DNA from: Bradyrhizobium betae | GTDB taxonomy: Bacteria; Pseudomonadota; Alphaproteobacteria; Rhizobiales; Xanthobacteraceae | Assembly: GCF_004123905.1 (NCBI RefSeq) | Contig: NZ_MZXW01000016.1 | Span: 558,001 to 622,000, forward strand | Direction of reading: 5' to 3' | Length of the DNA: 64,000 nt | Part shown: positions 16,847 through 24,836 of the stretch, piece by piece | Numbering within the stretch: the stretch's first letter is position 1 | Layout of the letters: every line of letters begins with the position of its first letter | Notes under the pieces: generated by a model | Seen by the model: the letters and a program-made list of their open reading frames with translations, nothing else | What the model was told of the DNA's origin: nothing | Databases searched by the model: none | Program-made: the position numbers and the translations under genes

Positions 16847-17506
16847 TCACGCACTGAGATCCGCACTTGTCCCCGGCTGCGGGCGTGACGTCAGATAGGA
16901 CGATTGCTGCTGCGCCGCGGCCTTCTGTCCCTCGGCCAGCATCGCCTGGAAGGCCGCATCGAGTTGCTCGCGGCTATAGCTCGTGGACCTGCTTTCACGT
17001 GGGATCCATTGCGATTGCGTGATGGCGGTGGGAGCTTTTTCGACGGTGCCGCCAAGTCGCTCGGCGTAGCTGTCGGCCCGCCACTGCGCCAAGTCAGGTC
17101 CACTCAGGCCGGGAGGATCTTCCAGCTTGCCGACCTTTGCAGCCGCCGCGTTGGTCATCGCGGAGGACCCGCCATTGTACAGCGTAACCACCACCTTGCC
17201 GTCCACCTTCACCTGCGCGTAGGTGCTCTGCGATGCATTGTCCGCGACGACCGATTGAGGCGTGCTGGTATCGTGGGTCATCAGCCAGTTCGTTGCCATC
17301 AGATCGTGCAACACAGGATCATCCGCAGCCGATATCATTTTGACGCCTGACAGCGGCTTGACCTGCGAGACGTCGATCCGGAAGCCGCTGGTCGCTGCGT
17401 CGGTCGTATCCGACACCTCCGGCTGAAGACCCGATGCCGCATGTGACGCGGACGTCGAGGCGGGACGCAGATAAGGCAACGTCGCGCCGGATACACCTGA
17501 CATCAT
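16847..17506 (-). CDS. Hypothetical protein, unrecognised
   Basis: I do not recognise this 219-residue protein. It begins MMSGVSGATLPYL and has a Ser/Thr/Ala-rich first 40 residues without a hydrophobic signal, a middle part with a short beta-like stretch (YAQVKVDGKVVVTLYNGG), and an Ala/Gln-rich C-terminal helix ending in a polar tail. The start is well supported by AAGGAG six bases before the ATG at 17506. It stands alone: the upstream 370 bp is gene-free, and it converges with the peptidase gene. An S/T/A-rich leaderless N-terminus is seen in some secreted proteins of type I or III systems, but nothing else supports that here. Confidence 0.65.
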   Translation of the reverse strand: MMSGVSGATLPYLRPASTSASHAASGLQPEVSDTTDAATSGFRIDVSQVKPLSGVKMISAADDPVLHDLMATNWLMTHDTSTPQSVVADNASQSTYAQVKVDGKVVVTLYNGGSSAMTNAAAAKVGKLEDPPGLSGPDLAQWRADSYAERLGGTVEKAPTAITQSQWIPRESRSTSYSREQLDAAFQAMLAEGQKAAAQQQSSYLTSRPQPGTSADLSA

Positions 17507-17876
17507 GGAACGCTCCTTCCCACTTGCTCAACCTGTGAGAGCAATTTCCGGGCCGATGACGGGAGCTTGAAGAGACTGGTGTTTTTGCGTGCAGGGAATC
17601 GCTGCTCGCGGAGAATCCTGCCGCCATAGGCAGAACTTGCCGAAGCGGTGGGTGCGGGTTAAGCCCGAAGGCGAGACCGGAATGACAGAGGAGGGTGGCG
17701 CGCGTTTGCTCGATTCTCGCCACACTTCGCGACGATTGCGCGGCGCGCCTGATGACCCCCGCCACATCAAGCGCTTCGCACCATCCACCGCGCATCGCGC
17801 CGGATGTCGCGTTCTACTGTGCATGGGGTTGTTTTCGCGGTTTTTGTTTTGAGGCCCCGATGACCTCAGCCCGAGC
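17507..17876. other. 370-bp gene-poor region
   Basis: No convincing gene. An 87-codon open frame on the plus strand (17589-17852) has Arg/Cys-rich text without protein-like pattern. The stretch around 17810-17850 (TTCTACTGTGCATGGGG, then GTTGTTTTCGCGG) looks like a conserved block, and the T-rich text near 17828-17850 could end transcription on the plus strand. Confidence 0.35.
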
Positions 17877-20090
17877 CTACCGGTTCCCGCCAAACAGCCG
17901 GTCCATCAACCAGCCATCCAGCCCCGCCGCTGCCTCCGGCCGTGCATTGGCGCGCGTGGGGGGCGGGCGATAGCCGCTGTTGTTGGCCGGGGCCGGTCCG
18001 GGCGCTGCCGCTGTCGGCGGTGACACCTGCGAGGCCGCTTGTGCGAGGTTCGACAGGCCCCAGCCGCCCGGCGAGCTCGGCAAGTTCGCCACCGCCACGC
18101 CCTCGTGCGCCGTGCGCATGAAGCGCGACCAGACCTCCACCGGCAGCCCGCCGCCGGTCGCCTTCTTGGTTGGCGCGTTGTCGTCATTGCCGAGCCAGAC
18201 GCCGGTGACGAGGTTGGCGGTGTAGCCGATGAACCAGGCGTCGCGGTAATCCTGGCTGGTGCCGGTCTTGCCGGCCGCCGTCCAGCCGGGAATCTCCGCC
18301 TTCTTGGCGGTGCCTGATATCAGCGTCTCCCGCATCATCGTGTTCATCATGCCGACATAGCGGGGGTCGATGACCTGGTTATGCTCGTCCGGCTGGCGCA
18401 TGTAGAGCAGCTTGCCACTGAGCGTCCTGATCCGCGTCACGACATGCGGCGCCACCGTAAAACCACCATTGGCGAACGGCGCATAGGCGCCGACCAGCTC
18501 GACCACGGAGACTTCCGACGTCCCAAGCGCGATCGAGGCATTGGGCTCGAGCTTCGAAGTGATGCCGAGTCGGTGCGCGGTGCGGACCACGTTCTTCGGC
18601 CCGACCTCGAGGCCAAGACGAATGGCGACCGTGTTGAGCGACATCGCCAGCGCCTGCGTCAGCGTCACCGCGCCGAAATATTCGTGGGTGTAGTTCTCGG
18701 GCTTCCAGCCCTTGACCTCGATCGGTGCGTCCTGGCGCATGGTATCCGGCGTCAGCCCCTGCTCGAGCGCGGTCAGGTAGACGAACGGCTTGAACGAGGA
18801 GCCCGGCTGGCGTTTTGCCGTGACCGCGCGGTTGTACTGGCTGTCGGAATAGTTCCGCCCGCCGACCATGGCCCGCACCGCGCCGTCGGGCGTCATCGCC
18901 ACCAGCGCGCCCTGGCTGACATTGAACTTCACACTCTTGGCCGCGAGCTCGTCGATGATGGCGGCTTCCGCCACGCTCTGCAGCTTCGGATCGATCGTGG
19001 TCTCGACCTTGATGCTCTCGTCGATCTGGCCGACCAGATCGTCCAGCACCTCGCCGATCCAGTCGGCGACGTAATTGACCGTGCCGGCGCCGGCCGGCTT
19101 CACATTGTAGGAGGGATGGCCGATCGAGGCCTGCGCCTGCGCATCGGTGATGAATTGTGCATCCGCCATCGCCGCGAGCACGATTTTCGCGCGCGCTTCC
19201 GCGCCTTCAGGGTTGCGGTTCGGCGCCAGGCGCGACGGCGACTTGACAAGGCCGGCCAGCATCGCGGCCTCGGCGACGGTGACGTTCTTCGCCGGCTTGC
19301 CAAAATATTTTTGCGCGGCAGCTTCGACGCCGTAGGCGCCGGAGCCGAAATAGACGCGATTGAGATAGAGCTCCAGGATCTCGTTCTTGGAATGCTTGCG
19401 CTCGAGCCAGATCGCGAGCTCCGCCTCCTGCAGCTTGCGCGCCATGGTGCGTTCCTGGGTCAGGAACAGGTTTTTCGCGAGCTGCTGCGTCAGCGTCGAG
19501 CCGCCCTGCGAAACACCGCGATGGAGCACGTTGGTGACGAGGGCGCGCAAAATGCCGATCGGGTCGATGCCGAAATGCGAATAGAAGCGGCGGTCCTCGA
19601 TGGCGATGAACGCTTTCGGCAGATAGGGCGGCAGATCCTTCAGCGACACGTTGGCGCCGGCCATCTCGCCGCGCTGCGCCAGCATGCTGCCGTCGATGCC
19701 GACGATCTGGATGGTCGGCGGGCGCTTGGGGATCTCCAGCGACTGGATCGGCGGCAGATGGGCGCCGACATAGATCACGACGCCAATCACGGCGATCACG
19801 CCCCACAGGCTCAGCACCGCGCCCCAATAGACCAGGCGGCCGAGGCCGGCACCGAAGCGTGATTTCGACCGGCGCTTGGCGCCGCTGCGACCGGCTTGCG
19901 GCTTCCGCTCGCGCGGCGGCTCGTCGCTGGCATCCTCGGTCTTGCGCTTGGCGGATGATTTCGCGGATTTCTTGGGCTTGTCCTCGGCATTGGGAATGCG
20001 GTCCGCGGCCGTCAGGCGCAGATCGGCGAGCGCAGCAGGCAAGCCGAACAACGGCTCCTTCCGCCCACCCTTTTTCTTTCCCAACCCCAT
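17877..20090 (-). CDS. Class A penicillin-binding protein (PBP1A-like)
   Basis: A 737-residue bifunctional peptidoglycan synthase. A basic, Lys/Arg-rich cytoplasmic tail (1-85) precedes one membrane helix (about 86-110). The glycosyltransferase domain has EDRRFYSHFGID (catalytic E165), GGSTLTQQLAKN and a further RKLQEAELA motif. The transpeptidase domain has SSFK with the active serine near residue 430, SLN in AMSLNTVAI and KTG in AGKTGTSQD. The C-terminus is Pro/Ala rich. Neither alternative start (ATG 20090, GTG 20123) has a clear ribosome site; I chose the ATG because MGLGKKKGG opens the basic tail. It builds septal/lateral wall at the inner membrane. Confidence 0.9.
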   Translation of the reverse strand: MGLGKKKGGRKEPLFGLPAALADLRLTAADRIPNAEDKPKKSAKSSAKRKTEDASDEPPRERKPQAGRSGAKRRSKSRFGAGLGRLVYWGAVLSLWGVIAVIGVVIYVGAHLPPIQSLEIPKRPPTIQIVGIDGSMLAQRGEMAGANVSLKDLPPYLPKAFIAIEDRRFYSHFGIDPIGILRALVTNVLHRGVSQGGSTLTQQLAKNLFLTQERTMARKLQEAELAIWLERKHSKNEILELYLNRVYFGSGAYGVEAAAQKYFGKPAKNVTVAEAAMLAGLVKSPSRLAPNRNPEGAEARAKIVLAAMADAQFITDAQAQASIGHPSYNVKPAGAGTVNYVADWIGEVLDDLVGQIDESIKVETTIDPKLQSVAEAAIIDELAAKSVKFNVSQGALVAMTPDGAVRAMVGGRNYSDSQYNRAVTAKRQPGSSFKPFVYLTALEQGLTPDTMRQDAPIEVKGWKPENYTHEYFGAVTLTQALAMSLNTVAIRLGLEVGPKNVVRTAHRLGITSKLEPNASIALGTSEVSVVELVGAYAPFANGGFTVAPHVVTRIRTLSGKLLYMRQPDEHNQVIDPRYVGMMNTMMRETLISGTAKKAEIPGWTAAGKTGTSQDYRDAWFIGYTANLVTGVWLGNDDNAPTKKATGGGLPVEVWSRFMRTAHEGVAVANLPSSPGGWGLSNLAQAASQVSPPTAAAPGPAPANNSGYRPPPTRANARPEAAAGLDGWLMDRLFGGNR

Positions 20091-20260
20091 ACGCAAACGC
20101 CCGGTCAGCCCGCCCCGCCGCACGCTAGCGGTCGCGGTTTAAGGCCCGGTTACCCCGGCGTTAACGCGCGATTAGGAGATGCGGCATTCGCCCGCCGCAG
20201 TTCCGCTTCTCGGGCCGCAGGGCTAGGATCGCGGCCATAAAACAAGAGGGAACACCACGC

Positions 20261-20686
20261 ATGGGCCACGTCGATCCGACCAAGGAAATTTTCGCGCAGT
20301 TTCGGGACAGCGACCGCCCCGGTCCGATCCACATGCTCAACCTCGTACGCCTGCGCAAGGACGCGGCCTATCCCGACGGCCGCAAGGCCAGCGGCGCCGA
20401 AGCCTATGCGGCCTATGGCCGCGACAGCGGCCCGGTGTTCGAACGCCTCGGCGGCCGCATCGTCTGGCAGGGCAGGTTCGAGCTGATGCTGATCGGCCCC
20501 GCGGCCGAGCGCTGGGACCATTGCTTCATCGCCGAATATCCGAGCGTCGCAGCCTTCGTCGAGATGATCCGCGACCCCGCCTATCGCGAGGCGGTCAAGC
20601 ACCGCCAGGCGGCGGTGGAAGACTCGCGATTGATTCGCCACGCCGTGCTGCCGGTCGGGAAGAACTTTGGCGAGATACCGACTTGA
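20261..20686 (+). CDS. DUF1330-family protein
   Basis: A 141-residue soluble protein with the dimeric alpha/beta-barrel pattern of DUF1330: IHMLNLVRLRKDA, a middle YAAYGRDSGPVFERLGG, and FIAEYPSVAAFVEMIRDPAYREAVKHR. Members resemble EthD/ABM-type small enzymes, but no activity is known. A GAGGGAA ribosome site lies eight bases before the ATG at 20261. It is monocistronic, divergent from the PBP1A gene and followed by a family B repeat. Confidence 0.75.
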   Translation: MGHVDPTKEIFAQFRDSDRPGPIHMLNLVRLRKDAAYPDGRKASGAEAYAAYGRDSGPVFERLGGRIVWQGRFELMLIGPAAERWDHCFIAEYPSVAAFVEMIRDPAYREAVKHRQAAVEDSRLIRHAVLPVGKNFGEIPT

Positions 20687-20707
20687 GCCAAGCGGCGATC
20701 TCTCTCC

Positions 20708-20816
20708 GTCATCCTGAGGTGCGAGCTTTCGCGAGCCTCGAAGGATGCGCGGCCACCAGCGGCGCCGTCGCCCTTCGAGGGGCCGCTGAAGAAGCGGCCA
20801 CCTCAGGGTGACGGTG
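20708..20816. repeat. Palindromic repeat, family B
   Basis: Second copy of the element at 10337-10446: CATCCTGAGGTGCGAGC on the left, GCGGCCACCTCAGGGTGACGG on the right, with the inner CTCGAAGGATG / CCCTTCGAGG pair kept. It lies between convergent genes, as does the other copy. Confidence 0.8.
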
Positions 20817-20874
20817 ATGGAAGGGTAAAAATCGGCGGCCCGCGGGCCGCCGAATACGTTTCAGACATCAACCA

Positions 20875-22101
20875 CTAACCCGCTGGACCGGCGTCCTCCA
20901 GGATCGGGCCGAACAGCTCCCAGCGCTCGCCGTTGAACTTCATCATCTGAAGCTGCTTGTTGACGCGGTAGTCGGTCGGCGAGGTGTTGGCCTTGATGCC
21001 GGGCAGCGCGATGTCGCCCATCACGTCCTTGAGGGACGCAGCCTGCTTCATGACGTTTTCGCGCGTCAGGTTGTCGCCGCACTGCTGCAGCACATGGGCG
21101 AGCAGCTGCGCGGTGCCGTAGCCGTAGGTGTTGAAGTTCGAATCCTTGTCACCGTCAGGATAATACTTCGCCATGAAGTCGAAATAGCGCTTCATGCCGG
21201 CATCATCCTTCCAGGTCGGATCGAGCGGGTCCTTTCCGTAGTTGACGCTGATGACGCCCTTGGCGGCATCGAGACCGGCGGGCTTCATCACCGCGCCGAC
21301 CGAGGTGGCGTTGATGTCAACGATCTGCACCGGATGCCAGCCCATCTCGCCGATCTTCTTGATCGCCTGTGCGGCCTGCTTCGGCGTTGTTGCGCTGAAG
21401 AACAAATCGGCACCGGCGTCCTTGATCTTGAGGATCTGCGAATCGACCGTGGGATCGGACACTTCGTAGGACGCTTCCGTCACGATCATCTTGGCGGCCT
21501 TGTCGCCGAGGCCGGCCTTGATGCCGTTCAGATAGTCCTTGCCGAGGTCGTCGTTCTGGTAGAGCACGCCAATCTTGGCGTTCGGGTATTCCTTCAGAAT
21601 GTACTGGCCGTAGATGCGGCCTTCGACGAAGTAGTTGGGATTGTAGCCCATCGTCCACGGGAAGTTCTTGGGGTCCGTGAACTTCGAGGCGCCGGTAGCC
21701 GCGAACAGCTGCGGCACCTTCTTGGAGTTGAGATATTTCTGCACGGCCGCGTTCGAGGGCGTACCGATGATCTGGAAGGTCAGCAGCACCTCGTCGCTCT
21801 CGACGAGCTTGCGCACCTGCTCCACCGCTTTCGGTGGCGAATAGGCGTCGTCATACTGGATCAGATTGATCTTGCGGCCATTGATGCCGCCCTGGTCGTT
21901 GATCATCTTGAAATAGGCGAGCTGGGTCTTGCCGATCGACGCATAGGCCGACGCCGGTCCGGAGAACGGCACGGTCTGGCCGACCTTGATCTCGGTGTCG
22001 CTGGCGCCCGGATCATATTTCTTTTGGGCATTGGCCGCAGAGACCGACAGCGCCAGGGTCAGCGCCGTTGCCGTGGCCAGATGCAGAATTCCATTCCTCA
22101 T
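20875..22101 (-). CDS. Periplasmic binding protein, branched-chain amino acid type (copy 1)
   Basis: A 408-residue periplasmic binding protein of the LivJ-like class (Peripla_BP_6). A signal peptide of about 25 residues ends in SAANAQ/KK. The mature start KYDPGASDTEIKVGQTVPFSGP and the GGINGRKINL loop are typical. It shares nearly all segments with the gene just downstream-in-map (22256-23482), so the two are tandem duplicates. No permease or ATPase genes are next to them. The ribosome site GAGGAA lies before the ATG at 22101. Ligand is unknown; amino acids, aromatic acids or urea are all bound by relatives. Confidence 0.85.
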   Translation of the reverse strand: MRNGILHLATATALTLALSVSAANAQKKYDPGASDTEIKVGQTVPFSGPASAYASIGKTQLAYFKMINDQGGINGRKINLIQYDDAYSPPKAVEQVRKLVESDEVLLTFQIIGTPSNAAVQKYLNSKKVPQLFAATGASKFTDPKNFPWTMGYNPNYFVEGRIYGQYILKEYPNAKIGVLYQNDDLGKDYLNGIKAGLGDKAAKMIVTEASYEVSDPTVDSQILKIKDAGADLFFSATTPKQAAQAIKKIGEMGWHPVQIVDINATSVGAVMKPAGLDAAKGVISVNYGKDPLDPTWKDDAGMKRYFDFMAKYYPDGDKDSNFNTYGYGTAQLLAHVLQQCGDNLTRENVMKQAASLKDVMGDIALPGIKANTSPTDYRVNKQLQMMKFNGERWELFGPILEDAGPAG

Positions 22102-22203
22102 TCGCCGTTTCCTCAGCTTGTTATTGCAGGTGATCGATCCGGCTGGACGTCACCGCTGAGGCCGAGTGTGGAGGAGGCGTTGCTGCAACGCAAGGTGGGC
22201 GTT

Positions 22204-22240
22204 CGTAGGGTGGGTCACGCTGACGCTAACCCACCCTACG
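22204..22240. repeat. Inverted repeat, family E (CGTAGGGTGGGT)
   Basis: CGTAGGGTGGGT at 22204-22215 is the exact inverted complement of ACCCACCCTACG at 22229-22240, with a 13-base centre. It sits between the two binding-protein genes and could form a strong hairpin limiting read-through from copy 2 to copy 1. Similar units occur at 34040-34155 and 53101-53193. Confidence 0.85.
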
Positions 22241-22255
22241 AGATTCGTCCTTGAA

Positions 22256-23482
22256 CTAACCCGCCGGGCCATTGTCCTCGATGATCGGTCCGAACAGCTC
22301 CCAGCGTTCGCCGTTGAACTTCATCATCTGCATCTGCTTGTTGACGCGGTAGTCGTTCGGCCCGGTGTTGATCTTGATGCCGGGCAGCGCGAAGCTCGGG
22401 GTGAAATCCTTGATATTGGCGACCTGCTTCATCACGTTCTCACGCGACAGGTCGTCGCCGCACTGTTTCAGCACCTGCGTCAGCAGTTCGGCCACCGAAT
22501 AGGCGTAGGTGTTGACCGTGTTGAGCTTGTCGCCTTCCGGGAAATACTTGTCCATGAAGGCGAAGAACGCTTTCACGCCCGGATCGTCCTTCCACTGCGG
22601 ATCACTCGGCTCCTTGCCGTATTGGGTCGAGATGATGCCCTTGGAGATGTCGAGGCCGGCCGGCTTCAGCGTCGCCGAGATCGGGCTCGCATTGATGTCG
22701 AGGATGTGCACCGGGTTCCAGCCGAGCTCGGCCACCTTCTTGATCGCCTGCGCCGCGAACTTCGGTGTCGAGGCATCGTAGAAAAGATCGGCGCCCATCG
22801 ACTTCAGCTTGACCACCTGCGAATCCACCGTCGGATCGGTGACTTCGTAGGAGACTTCGCCGACGATCATGCCGGCGGCCTTGTCGCCGAGGCCGCTCTT
22901 GAGGCCCGCGAGATAGTCGCGGCCCATGTCGTCGTTCTGGTAGAGCACGCCGATCTTGGCGTTCGGATGCTCCTTGAGAATGTACTTTGCGTAGATCCGT
23001 CCTTCGGACACGTAGTTGGGATTGTAGGCGATGGTCCAGGGATAGTTTTGCGGATCGTTGAATCGCGCGGCCCCGGTCGAGGCCAGCAGCTGCGGGATCT
23101 TCTTGCCGTTGAGATATTTTTGCACGGCGGCGTTGGCGGCCGTGCCGATGATCTGGAAGGTGAAGAGCACCTCGTCGCCTTCGACAAGCTTGCGCACCTG
23201 CTCGACCGTCTTCGGCGGCGAATAGGCATCGTCATACTGGATCAGGTTGATCTTGCGGCCGTTGATGCCGCCCTGGTCGTTGATCATCTTGAAGTAGGCG
23301 GCCTGGGTCTTGCCGATATTGGCATAGACGGAGTAGGCGCCGGAGAACGGCACGGTCTGGCCGATCTTGATCTCGGTGTCGCTCGCACCGGTGTCGTATT
23401 TCTTTTGTGCGAGGGCTTGGGTGGCGGAGAACGCGAAGGCGAGCGCCGCCGTGGCAGCTAAAAAGGCTCTGCGATTGCTCAT
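22256..23482 (-). CDS. Periplasmic binding protein, branched-chain amino acid type (copy 2)
   Basis: A 408-residue protein with a signal peptide (MSNRRAFLAATAALAFAF, cleavage near ALAQ/KK) and the same Peripla_BP_6 fold as its neighbour: DTEIKIGQTVPFSGAY, GGINGRKINLIQYDDAY and the C-terminal KFNGERWELFGPI are shared almost letter for letter. The differences cluster in the middle domain, which hints at different ligands. AGGAGGAA lies 11 bases before the ATG at 23482. Copy 2 is upstream of copy 1; a 154-bp gap holding a strong hairpin separates them, so they may not be expressed equally. Confidence 0.85.
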   Translation of the reverse strand: MSNRRAFLAATAALAFAFSATQALAQKKYDTGASDTEIKIGQTVPFSGAYSVYANIGKTQAAYFKMINDQGGINGRKINLIQYDDAYSPPKTVEQVRKLVEGDEVLFTFQIIGTAANAAVQKYLNGKKIPQLLASTGAARFNDPQNYPWTIAYNPNYVSEGRIYAKYILKEHPNAKIGVLYQNDDMGRDYLAGLKSGLGDKAAGMIVGEVSYEVTDPTVDSQVVKLKSMGADLFYDASTPKFAAQAIKKVAELGWNPVHILDINASPISATLKPAGLDISKGIISTQYGKEPSDPQWKDDPGVKAFFAFMDKYFPEGDKLNTVNTYAYSVAELLTQVLKQCGDDLSRENVMKQVANIKDFTPSFALPGIKINTGPNDYRVNKQMQMMKFNGERWELFGPIIEDNGPAG

Positions 23483-23617
23483 GATGGGATGTTCCTCCTG
23501 ACGGAATTTTCCGGCCGACGGTCTTGTCCCGTTGCTTGCAACGGTCGCCATCGCTGCCGAAGATTGTGGAGGAACGTCAGCCGCCGCGCAAGGATCGCGG
23601 CGCTGCGCCGAAGCGTC

Positions 23618-23980
23618 TCAGGCGAGAAACAGCGCAACCAGCGCGATCGCCGCCGGCAGCGCCTGCACGATCAGGATTCGCGTGCTGACGGTCATAGCGC
23701 CATAGGCACCGGCCACGATCACGCAGAGCAGGAAGAACGCCTTGATCTGGAACGCGAAGGCCGGGTTGCCGTGGACCAGACCCCAGATCAGGCCGGCGGC
23801 AAGGAAGCCGTTATAGAGCCCTTGGTTGGCAGCGAGCACTTTGGTGATCTCGGCTTTCTCGGGCGTATTGCGGAATGTCTTCAAGCCAAGCGGCTTGTCC
23901 CAGAGGAACATCTCCAGGATCAGGAAGTAGGCGTGCAGCGCGGCGACCAGCGCCACCAGGACATTGGCGATCCAGATCAA
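23618..23980 (-). CDS. DUF1304-family membrane protein
   Basis: A 120-residue membrane protein with four hydrophobic segments, starting IWIANVLVALVAALHAYF and including NQGLYNGFLAAGLIWG, the conserved core of DUF1304. Function is not known for the family. The start is TTG at 23980, chosen because GGGGAG lies six bases upstream and the first helix begins immediately. It is divergent from the methyltransferase gene across 95 bp. Confidence 0.8.
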   Translation of the reverse strand: MIWIANVLVALVAALHAYFLILEMFLWDKPLGLKTFRNTPEKAEITKVLAANQGLYNGFLAAGLIWGLVHGNPAFAFQIKAFFLLCVIVAGAYGAMTVSTRILIVQALPAAIALVALFLA

Positions 23981-24075
23981 GTTGAGCTCCCCCCAAAAGC
24001 GTCAGCTTTCGGGTGGACGTTAGCACGGCCGCCATGGCAAACGCGATGGGTGTGTTTCGATGCCATGGTGCCGCA

Positions 24076-24606
24076 ATGCCCGCGCGATCAACCAAACCGT
24101 CCGTAAGCTTCGGCCTCGATCGGCTGGTGACGCCGATCGGGATCGCCTTGCTCGTCACCGATGCTGACGGTGCGCTGCGCGCGCTCGACTGGGAAGATTA
24201 TGAACACCGCATGCGCGAGCTGTTGCGTCTGCATTACGGCGCGGTCGATCTGAGTGGCCGGCCTGCACCGACGGAGATGCGGACGGCGTTGTCGCACTAT
24301 TTCGAAGGTGATCTCGGCCAGCTTTCAGCCATCGTCTGGCGCATCGCCGGCACGCCGTTTCAGCAAAAGGTCTGGACTGCTCTCGCGCAAATCCCTGCCG
24401 GCACCACGATGAGCTATGGCGCGATGGCCGCCAGGATCGAGATGCCCAAGGCCATTCGCGCGGTCGGCCATGCCAACGGCTCCAACCCGATCAGCGTGGT
24501 GCTGCCATGCCACCGCCTGATCGGCGCGGACGGCTCGCTGGTGAAATATGGCGGCGGCCTCGCGCGCAAGCGCTGGCTGCTCAGGCATGAGGGGGTCCAG
24601 GTCTGA
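24076..24606 (+). CDS. ogt: Methylated-DNA-[protein]-cysteine S-methyltransferase
   Basis: A 176-residue suicide repair protein that takes alkyl groups off O6-alkylguanine. The active-site cysteine is in VVLPCHRLIG, and the DNA-binding helix-turn-helix segment is GTTMSYGAMAARI followed by the arginine finger AIRAVGHANGSNP. The C-terminal YGGGLARKRWLL is usual. There is no Ada-type zinc domain, so it is an Ogt-type single enzyme. The ATG at 24076 is the best internal start; upstream starts would add up to 21 residues of weak sequence. Confidence 0.88.
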   Translation: MPARSTKPSVSFGLDRLVTPIGIALLVTDADGALRALDWEDYEHRMRELLRLHYGAVDLSGRPAPTEMRTALSHYFEGDLGQLSAIVWRIAGTPFQQKVWTALAQIPAGTTMSYGAMAARIEMPKAIRAVGHANGSNPISVVLPCHRLIGADGSLVKYGGGLARKRWLLRHEGVQV

Positions 24607-24615
24607 ACCGAAGCA

Positions 24616-24801
24616 TCAAGTACTATGAGGGTTGATCCTCGGAGTTCCCTGTTTCCAGGCAACCCATTCCTCCGCGTCTCGAAGCGAGACGAAATCAGCG
24701 ATCGGAATGTCGGTAAGGTCGGCACGACGCTCGATCACGCACCATCCGCCCTGTTCGAGTCGTTGGATGATGAAAGACTCGACCGGAAGAAAATCAGCCA
24801 T
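24616..24801 (-). CDS. Small hypothetical protein
   Basis: A 61-residue frame starting MADFLPVESFIIQRLEQGG with a protein-like mix (WCVIERRADLTDIPIADFVSLRDAEEWVAWK). It lies just downstream of glnD on the same strand and fills the space to the end of ogt. No ribosome site is seen before the ATG at 24801, so translation may be coupled to glnD or the frame may be unused. I do not recognise a family. Confidence 0.45.
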   Translation of the reverse strand: MADFLPVESFIIQRLEQGGWCVIERRADLTDIPIADFVSLRDAEEWVAWKQGTPRINPHST

Positions 24802-24836
24802 GGGTCAACAATCATTTTGGGACCGAGAGATTGGCC

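Noticed and set aside
22166..23461. Open frame of 431 codons opposite binding-protein copy 2
   Set aside because: A similar shadow frame lies opposite copy 1 because the two genes are duplicates; no domain or ribosome site.
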